Shown: one piece after another, positions 41,010-49,442 of the stretch | Layout: the number at the start of each line of letters is the position of its first letter | How positions within the stretch are numbered: the first letter of the stretch is position 1 | Source: JALYXI01 sp963716685 | GTDB lineage: Bacteria > Acidobacteriota > Terriglobia > Bryobacterales > Bryobacteraceae | Assembly: GCA_963716685.1 (NCBI GenBank) | Contig: CAVQTR010000003.1 | Span: 2,356,001 to 2,420,000, forward strand | Length of the DNA stretch: 64,000 nt | Direction of reading: 5' to 3' | Notes under the pieces: model-generated | Told to the model about the DNA's origin: nothing | The model's input: only the letters and a program-made list of their open reading frames with translations | Databases searched by the model: none | Position numbers and translations under genes: made by a program

Positions 41010-42540
41010 AAAACCCGCCGCGTCGCAGCCCGCTGAACGCCACGGCGCTTTCTCGTGCTCACGAACGCGAACCCGGCCCAAATACCTATCGCAGGCAGCG
41101 GAATCCATCCGCAAACCTGAGCCTCTGTGCCGCCATCGTAAGTCAGCAAAATCCTGAATTTCCCATTTCTCTTGGGATTGATCAGTAGTTGGCCGAGCTT
41201 GTCGCTTTGGATGGGAACGGCCACGCCGTCTACCCGGGCGTGCCATCCGGGATGTGCGGGAATGTTGACGCTTACCAGCTGCCCCCGGGCCGCCACGCTG
41301 CAAAGCATCAAAGAATCGGCGGACTTCCACACCGCTTGTACGAGCGGTCTGGACGAATCCAGCACGCTCTTTACGTAGGGCATCAGCGGCCCTGTATCGA
41401 TCCCGTTAACAGGCATTCGCTGCGGCAGTTCCGCAGGGTACACAAGATGAGCAATACCCCGCCCGGCGGAGGGCAACTGATAGATGATTGCTCCCCTGCC
41501 GTGCCACAGTTCTTTTAACCTGCCCTGAAACTTCAGCGGGTGAACCATCGCATACGGCTCGGTGCTCTCCGGCAGAAAGATCACCGCGATCCCGGCTCCC
41601 AAAGCTTCCAGCCAGGTTTCTGAGATTTTCGCCGCATTGGTTCCAGCTGCCTGGTCCGATTCAAACATGTACTTTGCTATCCCGTTCGAGTGACTCAATG
41701 GACTCTGTTCACAGCATCCCGAAATCTGAGGCACATCCGCGAGTGCATTCAGCCAAAAGGCCCCGGAACCCGGGATCATCACTCGCTCGCCCGCGCTGTG
41801 ACGCGCCAGCCACTCCGCAGCCGTGAACTGAGTGGTCTTGCTGATTTTGATCGGCTGAATCAGAGTCTCCGCATACCGCTGATACCGAATCGCCTGCCAC
41901 ACCAGCAGCGGAACCGCCAACATATAGACCACTCCCCGGCTTGCGGGAACTCTGGTCGTGATGGAGTTCAGGAGACAGCCGGCCAACGCGCACAGGCACA
42001 TCTCCATCGCAAGGTGAAACCGGTGCGGCTGAGCGATAACCGTCAGGTTTCCCCAGTAACTTCCCAATACGATGAATGCAGGAATCAGGAAAGCCAGACC
42101 GAAGAACCGGATGGCACGCCGCCCCCGCATTCTGGCGCTCAGCCACAACCATCCCACGCACAGCACCATCAAAGTCGCCGTCAGAATCAGGTGACGCGCG
42201 CCGAACGCGTTCTCGGATTGCATACTCTGCGTGTTGGCCTGTGTCGTCCAAACGGTGGAAGGGAGAATCCACGGAATGCAAACGGAGTAGGCGAACAGGC
42301 CAGCGGTCACAATAACCTAAAAACTCTTTGTGATCCCAGCCAGTGGAAGCGTACAGGCGTACGCCACCAGCGCCACCAGTGCGTGTGCCCCGGCTGCATC
42401 CCGCGTGCCAGCGCAAAGAACGCCGATTCCATGGAGCCGAGGTAAGCCAGGTACTCGGTCCGGAAAAGCCGCCCGGCAATCCAGACGTTCAGCAGAAAGA
42501 TAGCAATCAGGCTGAATAACCTGGGCAGGCAGTCGCAAGC
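41006..42540 (-). pseudogene. Remnant of a large membrane protein (acidobacterial GT39/YfhO-like type)
   Basis: Two pieces of one family are seen. The N-terminal piece (about 42540-42312) reads LFSLIAIFLLNVWIAGRLFR, then TEYLAYLGSMESAFFALARG, the usual opening of large acidobacterial membrane proteins of the GT39/YfhO-like type, and then runs into a stop. The C-terminal piece (434 residues, 42310-41006, GTG start) holds several membrane helices (HLILTATLMVLCVGWLWLSA, FLIPAFIVLGSYWG) and a periplasmic C-terminal domain (GQLVSVNIPAHPGWHARVDG). The expected middle section, perhaps 150-250 residues, is missing and the two pieces are in different frames. This is true decay with an internal deletion. 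The C-terminal piece could still be translated. The role of the intact family is probably lipid-linked sugar transfer, but that is inference. Confidence 0.55.
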
Positions 42541-42642
42541 TCAATTGAGTAGAGCACGTTTTCTGTCACGTTCTCCCTCCATCCCTCACTTGTATCCTGT
42601 ACAAATGTTCGCCGGTGTTTCGCCCCGGCACAGGGAGGTCCC

Positions 42643-45126
42643 GTGGCCGATTTCCGCTCACTGTTCCGGTCAATTCTGCTCTCCGTCTGCCTTCTGCTGT
42701 CCCTGCTGCTCTCGGGCTGCGGCGGCGGCAGCGGCCCCGTCGGCGCCATCAAAGACGAAGCCATGAGCGCCGTACCCCCGCGCCTCCCTGAATCCTTCAA
42801 ATTCGCCGACGAAGATTTCTTCCATGACATGGACCAGACCCGCGACGGCCCTCTCCCTCTCACCACCAGCCAGATCCAGGGCCGCAATATGTGGCTGGTC
42901 TGGACCGGCGGCGATGACCGCCTCTGGGACGTCCTCAACTGGAAAAGTTACGGCACCTTCGATCTGCTGAGGACCATCTCCTCGTATCAGGGTTCTAAGT
43001 TCGGACGCCACAATCGCTGGGAGTATCTCGGCGTTGTCAACGAACCCTGTTTCGCCGAAGCCACACACGGCGACCCACAACACTTCGGCCTCTGGCTTGA
43101 CCAGCGCATCCCGGGATGCGACCCCCGCTTCGACGGCAAAGATCCCTTCGCCAATGAGAAGAAGTACCCCGGCGTTCAAACCCTGCATCGCGGGGAAGCC
43201 ATGCCCGCCGGCTCCTTCTATGGCGAGCCCACCGGCATCCTCGGCCTGCGCCTGCTCCCCAATCCCAGCTTCGACGCGAAGGCCAAAGCCAGCTGGAATC
43301 CGGAACGGTATTACGCCAACGATCCCACCTATGTTACGAAGGATCTCGTGCGGCCTTACCGCGTCGGCATGGCGTGCGCCTTCTGCCACGTCGGCCCGAA
43401 TCCGCTGAAGCCGCCCGCGGATCCCAACCAGCCCAAATGGGAGAACCTCAGCTCCAATGTGGGCGCGCAGTATTTCCACTTCGATCGCATCTTCGCGTGG
43501 CAGGCCGACGACAGTAACCTGCTCTATCAGGTGCTGCACACTTATCGCCCGGGCGCTCTCGATACTTCGCTCGTCTCCACCGATTACATCGATAACCCGC
43601 GCACCATGAACGCCATCTATTACCTCGCGCCGCGCCTCGGTCTCGGCCGCCGCTGGGGTCATGAGAGTCTCACCGGCGGTAACCTAAACAACCGCCAGTT
43701 CAATGACTTCGTCACCGGCGGACCTCTCGGCGTCTATTTCGAGCCGCCCATGGATGTCTGGACCCCGCGCGTCCTCAAAGACGGTGCCGATTCCGTCGGC
43801 GTGCTCGGCGCGCTCAACCGCGTCTATCTCAACATCGGGCTTTACAGCGAGGAGTGGCTGCGCCATTTCAACGCGCTCTTCGGAGGCGAGAAAACTTCCC
43901 CCATCGAAATCGCAGCCGCCCGCCGGAACTCGTCTTACTGGAATGTCACCGAAGCCTGGACCCCGGCCATGGCCGATTTCTTCCTGCACAGCACGGAGCC
44001 TCATCACCTGGCTGATGCCCCCGGCGGCAAAAGCTATCTCACCGCCGATGACGGCACGCTGACCCGCGGCAAGGAAGTCTTCGCCGAACGCTGCGCGCGC
44101 TGTCACTCGAGCAAAGCGCCCGAGTTCGCCAGCGGTGTCGACCCCGGCGGCTGTTCCGGACCCAGCTATCTCGCCTGCTGGAAGAAATACTGGGACTGGA
44201 CCAAGACCGATGACTACAAGAAACAAATGCGCGCCATTGTCATGGACCCGCAGTTCCTCGACCAAAACTATCTCTCGAGCGAGCTGCGCGTGCCCGTCAC
44301 GCTGACCAACACTAATGCCTGCAGCCCGCTCGCCAGCAATGCCATTGGCGGCAGCATCTGGGATAACTTCTCTTCCCAGACCTATAAAGATCTGCCCTCC
44401 GTCGGCGAGATCACTTACTACCACCCCAACTCGGGCGAGGCGCGCAGGTATGTGATGCCCGCCGGAGGACGCGGCTATACCCGGCCGGCCTCGCTCGTCA
44501 GCCTGTGGTCCACTGCGCCGTTCCTGCTCAACAACTCCGTCGGAACCTTCAGTTCCAGTCCATCAGTCGCCGATCGCATGAAGTCGTTCGACAGCTCCAT
44601 CGAACAGATGCTCTGGCCGGAAAAGCGGCTGCGCGATCCCGCGCTCGCGGGCAAGGTCAAAGGTCCCAGCCTGATTGACCGCACCACCGCCATCAGCTAC
44701 ATCCGCATCCCGTTCGGCTTCCTCCCCGGAGCCGCCGCCGATTTCCTCAAATTCGACCGCATCTTCCTGCCCTCCATCGAAGACAAGGAAGGCGTCCGCA
44801 TCGGTCCTATCCCCCAGGGCACGCCCGTGGGGCTCCTGGCCAACCTCGATCTTGATCCCGGCGAGCACCTCACGCTCCCAGCCCGTTTGAAGCGCGATGC
44901 CAACGTCATCAAGCTGGCTTCTCTGACCAAACAGAGTCTTAAGAATCCCTCGGGCGCAAACTTCGACCAGCTCACCGAACTCCTGCTCTCGCTGAGTAAG
45001 TGTCCCGATCTCATCGTGAACCGCGGCCATTACTTCGGCACGGATCTGCTGGACCCGGCCGAGGGCGAGCCTGGCCTGAGCGACGCCGATAAGCGCGCCC
45101 TCATCGAGTTTCTGAAAACGTTCTGA
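42643..45126 (+). CDS. RoxA-like dihaem cytochrome c lipoprotein
   Basis: An 827-residue exported protein. The start is GTG at 42643 behind a strong AGGGAGG; the signal ends in a lipobox (LLLSGCGGG). The sequence GRNMWLVWTGGDDRLWD, YGTFDLLRTISSY and LGVVNEPCF resembles RoxA/RoxB-type rubber oxygenases and relatives. There are two covalent haem sites: CAFCH near residue 245 (MACAFCHVGPNPLKPP) and CARCH near 484. RoxA enzymes cleave polyisoprene double bonds with oxygen; more distant relatives are uncharacterised, so the true substrate is open. It is followed after 11 bases by a GMC oxidoreductase and two more exported proteins in a likely operon. A TTGTA...TACAA dyad at 42590-42604 may be regulatory. 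The length is above that of characterised RoxA (about 680). Confidence 0.75.
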   Translation: MADFRSLFRSILLSVCLLLSLLLSGCGGGSGPVGAIKDEAMSAVPPRLPESFKFADEDFFHDMDQTRDGPLPLTTSQIQGRNMWLVWTGGDDRLWDVLNWKSYGTFDLLRTISSYQGSKFGRHNRWEYLGVVNEPCFAEATHGDPQHFGLWLDQRIPGCDPRFDGKDPFANEKKYPGVQTLHRGEAMPAGSFYGEPTGILGLRLLPNPSFDAKAKASWNPERYYANDPTYVTKDLVRPYRVGMACAFCHVGPNPLKPPADPNQPKWENLSSNVGAQYFHFDRIFAWQADDSNLLYQVLHTYRPGALDTSLVSTDYIDNPRTMNAIYYLAPRLGLGRRWGHESLTGGNLNNRQFNDFVTGGPLGVYFEPPMDVWTPRVLKDGADSVGVLGALNRVYLNIGLYSEEWLRHFNALFGGEKTSPIEIAAARRNSSYWNVTEAWTPAMADFFLHSTEPHHLADAPGGKSYLTADDGTLTRGKEVFAERCARCHSSKAPEFASGVDPGGCSGPSYLACWKKYWDWTKTDDYKKQMRAIVMDPQFLDQNYLSSELRVPVTLTNTNACSPLASNAIGGSIWDNFSSQTYKDLPSVGEITYYHPNSGEARRYVMPAGGRGYTRPASLVSLWSTAPFLLNNSVGTFSSSPSVADRMKSFDSSIEQMLWPEKRLRDPALAGKVKGPSLIDRTTAISYIRIPFGFLPGAAADFLKFDRIFLPSIEDKEGVRIGPIPQGTPVGLLANLDLDPGEHLTLPARLKRDANVIKLASLTKQSLKNPSGANFDQLTELLLSLSKCPDLIVNRGHYFGTDLLDPAEGEPGLSDADKRALIEFLKTF

Positions 45127-45137
45127 GCGGAGAACCC

Positions 45138-47078
45138 ATGCTAAACCGGCGCGCCTTTCTTTCCCGTCTTACCGCGAGTACCGCGTCCCTGCGGCGCCTG
45201 CTCCCCGGCCAGAGCGGCCCGGCCGCGCCTGAGTGGGAATACGTTGTGGTCGGTTCGGGCGCGGGAGGCGGCACGGTGGCGGCGCGTCTCGCCGAACTGG
45301 GCCACACCGTGTTCCTTCTTGAAGCCGGCGGAGACCCCGCGCTCATTACCGGCGGAGATCCCCTGCATCCGGATCGCAACACCTTCCCGGAAGACTACGA
45401 AGTCCCCGCCTTCCACGCCAGCTCCACGGAGAACGAAGCCACCAAGTGGGATTTCTTCGTGCGCCACTACGCCGCCACGGAGCGCCAGAAACAGGACCCC
45501 AAGTATTACGAGAACTACGAAGGCCATCGCGTGGATGGCGTTCTCTACCCGCGCGCTGGCGCGCTCGGCGGATGCACCACCCACAACGCCATGATCCTGA
45601 TGTATCCCCAGAATGCCGATTGGGAGCACATCGCGAACGAGACGGGCGACGACTCGTGGAAGCCCGAGCACATGCGCGGCTACTTCGAAAAAATGGAGAA
45701 CTGCCATTACCGTCCAATCGAGCGCTTCTTCCAAAAGGTGACGCACCTGAATCTCACGCGCCATGGCTTCGGCGGCTGGCTGCACACCGAAAAAGGCGCG
45801 CCCTTCGAGACTGCGATTCAGGATCAGCCGCTGCTCAAGACTCTTCTGCACGCCATCCAAACCACCATCCGCGAAACTCCGAACGCCGGCCTCGAACTGC
45901 TCCGCGACCTCGAAACCCAGCTCGATCCGAATGACTGGGCCGCCGTCAAAGCCAATCTGCAGGGCATTCATTACACACCGCTCACCACGCAGCACCATGC
46001 ACGCACCGGAACCCGCGAGCGCCTGCTCGACGTCCGCCGCCGGTTCCCGGAACGCCTCCACATCGAATTCGACGCGCTCGCCACGCGCGTGATTGTGAAC
46101 GGCCAGAAGCGCGCCACCGGCGTGGAATACCGCAGCGGCAGCCGGCTGTATCGTCCCCACGGGCAGCCTGGCGACCGGGGCGCCCCACGCACGGTCGTGG
46201 CCTCCCGCGAAGTCATCCTCTGCGGCGGCGCGTTTAACACCCCGCAGCTGCTCATGCTTTCCGGTATCGGTCCTCAGTCGCAGCTGAATCGCTGGGGTAT
46301 ACCGCCGGTCAAGGTGCTGGAAGGCGTTGGCAGAAATCTGCAGGACCGGTACGAAGTCGGCGTGGTCCACCGCATGAAGCAGAGTTTTCAGGCGCTCGCC
46401 GGCGCCACGTTCACGAAAGGCGATGGCCCTTACGAACAATGGCGCAAACACCGCAAAGGCATCTACGAATCGAACGGCGCCCTCCTCGGCGTCACGCGCC
46501 AGTCCGCGAACGCCCCCGCGCCGGATCTCTTTTGCTTCGGCCTCGTAGGAAACTTTCACGGCTATTACCCCGGCTATTCGAAGCTCGCGGCCACGCAGCA
46601 CGACCAGCTGACCTGGGCCATCCTGAAGGCCCACACCGAAAACCGCGGCGGCGAGGTCACCCTGCGCTCCGCCGATCCGCTCGTCTCGCCAGACGTCAAC
46701 TTCCACTACTTCGAAGAGGGCACGGACAAAGCCGGCGCGGATCTCGATGCCGTCGTCGAAGGCATCCGCTTCGTCCGCCGCCTCACCGCCGGTCTCGAAG
46801 TCATCAAAAGTGAAGAGATGCCCGGCAGCGCCGTGCAAACCGACGACGAGCTAAAAGAGTACGTGCGCAACAACGCCTGGGGCCATCACGCTTCCTGCAC
46901 CTGCCGCATCGGGAAAGAAAGCGACAATGGCGTGCTCGATTCGCGGTTCCGCGTGCATGGCGTAGCTGGTCTGCGTGTCGTCGACGCGTCCATCTTCCCG
47001 CGCATCCCCGGCTTCTTCATCGTCAGCGCCATCTACATCGCCGCGGAGAAAGCCGCGGACGTCATCCATCGGAGTTAG
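45138..47078 (+). CDS. GMC family FAD oxidoreductase, exported
   Basis: A 646-residue glucose-methanol-choline oxidoreductase. The start MLNRRAFLSRLTASTASLRRL looks like a Tat signal (RRAFLS), suitable for exporting a folded FAD protein. The dinucleotide motif YVVVGSGAGGGTVAARLAEL sits at residues 35-54, followed by the GMC block GALGGCTTHNAMI. A second GMC signature is GGAFNTPQLLMLSGIGP. The C-terminal catalytic region has WGHHASCTCRIG and VVDASIFPRIPGFF. GGAG lies before the ATG. GMC enzymes oxidise alcohols or sugars; with the cytochrome upstream as a possible electron acceptor, this could be a periplasmic alcohol dehydrogenase pair. The next gene begins after 12 bases. Confidence 0.9.
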   Translation: MLNRRAFLSRLTASTASLRRLLPGQSGPAAPEWEYVVVGSGAGGGTVAARLAELGHTVFLLEAGGDPALITGGDPLHPDRNTFPEDYEVPAFHASSTENEATKWDFFVRHYAATERQKQDPKYYENYEGHRVDGVLYPRAGALGGCTTHNAMILMYPQNADWEHIANETGDDSWKPEHMRGYFEKMENCHYRPIERFFQKVTHLNLTRHGFGGWLHTEKGAPFETAIQDQPLLKTLLHAIQTTIRETPNAGLELLRDLETQLDPNDWAAVKANLQGIHYTPLTTQHHARTGTRERLLDVRRRFPERLHIEFDALATRVIVNGQKRATGVEYRSGSRLYRPHGQPGDRGAPRTVVASREVILCGGAFNTPQLLMLSGIGPQSQLNRWGIPPVKVLEGVGRNLQDRYEVGVVHRMKQSFQALAGATFTKGDGPYEQWRKHRKGIYESNGALLGVTRQSANAPAPDLFCFGLVGNFHGYYPGYSKLAATQHDQLTWAILKAHTENRGGEVTLRSADPLVSPDVNFHYFEEGTDKAGADLDAVVEGIRFVRRLTAGLEVIKSEEMPGSAVQTDDELKEYVRNNAWGHHASCTCRIGKESDNGVLDSRFRVHGVAGLRVVDASIFPRIPGFFIVSAIYIAAEKAADVIHRS

Positions 47079-47090
47079 CCGGAGGAAGCC

Positions 47091-47846
47091 ATGAACACAA
47101 AATTTGCAACAGTAGTCTGCCTCGGTATCTCAGCCGCAGCATCAACCGCGCAGACGCCGCAGAGCACGGCCCCCGTAGCCGCCGTGCGCCGAACCTGTCC
47201 CGGCGATCCAGCCGGCAATCTGGCCTCCACAGACTGCAGCTTCACCCTCGGGCTGCGCGTCAAAAGTTTCGTCGAAGGCTCTGTCACGGATCAGGCCATG
47301 CTTGGCGCCATCGTCTTCTCCGCCGTCGCGCAGGCCCGCAACGATCCTCACGAGTGGGGCCGCGGTTGGGACGCCTTCGGCATGCGCGTCGGCAGCCGCT
47401 ACGCGCAAACCGTGACAAAAGGTGTCGCGCAGTTCGTCTCCGGCGCCGCCCTGGGTGTCGATCCCCGCCATGTCAGCTATCTCAGCGATCCCCTCGTGCA
47501 CCTGCCGCCCACCACCGGCCGTCGCATCGGCCACGCGTTTATGGATTTCCTTACCGTCCGCCGCTCCGCTGTCGATGGCGCCGGCACGCGCCTGCCCAAT
47601 ATCCCGGTGTTCGCCGGCTCCGCATCCAGCGCCTTTGTCGGCGACCTCTGGTATCCGCGCTCGGCTCGCTCCGGCGGCCAGGTCGCTCTGCGCGCGGGCG
47701 GTTCGCTTGCCACCGCGCTCGGCGCCAGCTTCTACAATGAATTCTCGCCGGATATTGGACGGCTGCTCGGCGCGCTGGTTAAACGGGGCGGCACGCCGTC
47801 CACACCCGCGCCCGCCACCACCGGAGCCACGAAGGGGGCAAAGTAA
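47091..47846 (+). CDS. Exported protein of an acidobacterial family of unknown function
   Basis: A 251-residue protein with a signal peptide (ATVVCLGISAAASTAQ) and a pair of cysteines (RTCPGDPAGNLASTDC). The middle section DPHEWGRGWDAFGMRVGSRY and LGVDPRHVSYL matches a recurrent acidobacterial family of exported or outer-membrane-associated proteins, whose members I recall as having GWxAYGxRxG and DPRY motifs. Several short hydrophobic, glycine-rich stretches (residues about 65-125 and 190-225) suggest membrane association. A good GGAGGAAG site precedes the ATG. It overlaps the next gene by one base (TAATG). The role is unknown; operon context suggests it helps the cytochrome/GMC system at the envelope. 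Confidence 0.7.
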   Translation: MNTKFATVVCLGISAAASTAQTPQSTAPVAAVRRTCPGDPAGNLASTDCSFTLGLRVKSFVEGSVTDQAMLGAIVFSAVAQARNDPHEWGRGWDAFGMRVGSRYAQTVTKGVAQFVSGAALGVDPRHVSYLSDPLVHLPPTTGRRIGHAFMDFLTVRRSAVDGAGTRLPNIPVFAGSASSAFVGDLWYPRSARSGGQVALRAGGSLATALGASFYNEFSPDIGRLLGALVKRGGTPSTPAPATTGATKGAK

Positions 47847-49201
47847 TGCGAACCATCGCCGCGCTGTTCTTATCTCTGCTGATCCTCACCGGCTGCTTCC
47901 ACGTGCCGAACCGGCTCTATAATCCCGCTGCCCAGGGGGCGGATCGTTCCGTGGTGCGCGTCTTCGTCGATCACGACCAGGTGGACCCGAACTGCGATTT
48001 CGCGCAGAACGCCTGCCTCGCCTTTCTCGAGTTCGACGACATGGGCGAGATGTGGGACGCAACCCAGCTGGATAAAGCCCTCGCGCTGATCCGCCGCGCC
48101 AAGGCTCGCAGTCCCCATCCCATCGTCGTCACCTTCACGCACGGCTGGAAACACAATGCAAACGATCAGCCCGGCCAGCCTGACGGCAATGTCTTCGGCT
48201 TCGAAGGCGTCCTCGATTTTCTCGTGCATCCGCCCTCGCCGCATCGCTTCGCCGATAGTCCTGTCGTCGGCATTTACATCGGCTGGCGCGGCAATCTGGT
48301 CTCACAATATTGGCCCGTGCGCCAGCAGCTCAGCTTCTTCAATCGCGAGAGCGCCGCCATCCGCATCCCCGGCGCCAGCCTCACCTCCGCGCTGACGGAG
48401 ATCATGAAGGAGACGCACCGTGATACCCCCGCCGCCCGCGCCATCATGGTGGGCCATTCATTCGGCGGCCTGGTGATGGAGCGCGCGCTCACCCAGGCCA
48501 TGGCCGATTTCGTCCTCCGCGGCGGCACGCGCGACAACGGCAGCGACGGCCCGTGGGCGGACCTCGCGGTGTTCGTCAACTCCGCCGCGGCCGCCTTGGA
48601 AGGCAAGCAGATGCTCGATCTTCTGAAGCGCCTCGAACGGACGCGCAACCTGCGATACGAGGTCACGCCGCAAGCCGCGCTCGCGGAACGAACCGCCGCG
48701 CCCAACCTCGCCCGCACAGCCCAGCGGCCCCTGCTCCTTTCCATCTCGTCACTAGGCGACATTGCCACGCGCTTCGGTCTGGTGATCGGTCACGCCCCGA
48801 CGGCGCTCGATCGCCAGCTGAAAGGGAGCTGGAGGACGTACGCCCACCCGGACATCCCCTCGGTCCCCTCGCAGCGTTCGTATTACCTCAGCACCACCGC
48901 GCACATGCAGGTACTGCAGAGCCACCTGATCGTGGAAAACACCCCGCAGGCCCTCGCGGGATGCGGCCCGCTGTTCAGCCCCGCGCCCATCACCATCAGC
49001 ACCGGCCAGCAGTACTTCATCTGCGAAAAGCCCGACCGCTGGAACGACACCCCCTACTGGGCGATGCAGATGCCTGCGACCATCGTTCCCGACCACAACG
49101 GCATCTTCAACCTGAACTTTATCGCCTTGCTGGAAAAGTTCCTCCCCAGCGCCCAGGAGATGAGCGACCCCGCGCTAATGCCCGCTGTGCACGTGCAGTA
49201 G
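47846..49201 (+). CDS. Alpha/beta-hydrolase-like lipoprotein
   Basis: A 451-residue protein with a lipoprotein signal (FLSLLILTGC, cysteine near residue 17). The alpha/beta hydrolase features are VVTFTHGWKHNAND (oxyanion region) and the nucleophile elbow MVGHSFGGLVMERAL near residue 203. A possible acid residue follows in DLAVFVNSAA, with no certain final histidine. Family members with this layout are usually annotated as esterase/lipase-like or DUF900-type proteins. It is anchored to a membrane facing the periplasm and is the last gene of the RoxA-like/GMC operon, so it may hydrolyse esters related to the oxidised substrate. Translation is coupled to the previous gene. Confidence 0.75.
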   Translation: MRTIAALFLSLLILTGCFHVPNRLYNPAAQGADRSVVRVFVDHDQVDPNCDFAQNACLAFLEFDDMGEMWDATQLDKALALIRRAKARSPHPIVVTFTHGWKHNANDQPGQPDGNVFGFEGVLDFLVHPPSPHRFADSPVVGIYIGWRGNLVSQYWPVRQQLSFFNRESAAIRIPGASLTSALTEIMKETHRDTPAARAIMVGHSFGGLVMERALTQAMADFVLRGGTRDNGSDGPWADLAVFVNSAAAALEGKQMLDLLKRLERTRNLRYEVTPQAALAERTAAPNLARTAQRPLLLSISSLGDIATRFGLVIGHAPTALDRQLKGSWRTYAHPDIPSVPSQRSYYLSTTAHMQVLQSHLIVENTPQALAGCGPLFSPAPITISTGQQYFICEKPDRWNDTPYWAMQMPATIVPDHNGIFNLNFIALLEKFLPSAQEMSDPALMPAVHVQ

Positions 49202-49442
49202 ACAGTCCGCTGACTAAATCGGACAATCACGGCGGTTCGCCCGGGCAGTGCCTTCGGACTTCACGACTGATTCAGTACGGCACACCGCCGGCGGACCGCT
49301 TTAGCTTTGAGCGCAACGGAGACACAAACAGATCATCTCAACTCAAGCCGTAACTGCCGCTCACCCCGCTCCACCCCTGTCACACCCCCGCAATCCAACC
49401 GTAATCCCCCTGTAACTCCCAACCGCTAGGTTGAAGTGTCCC

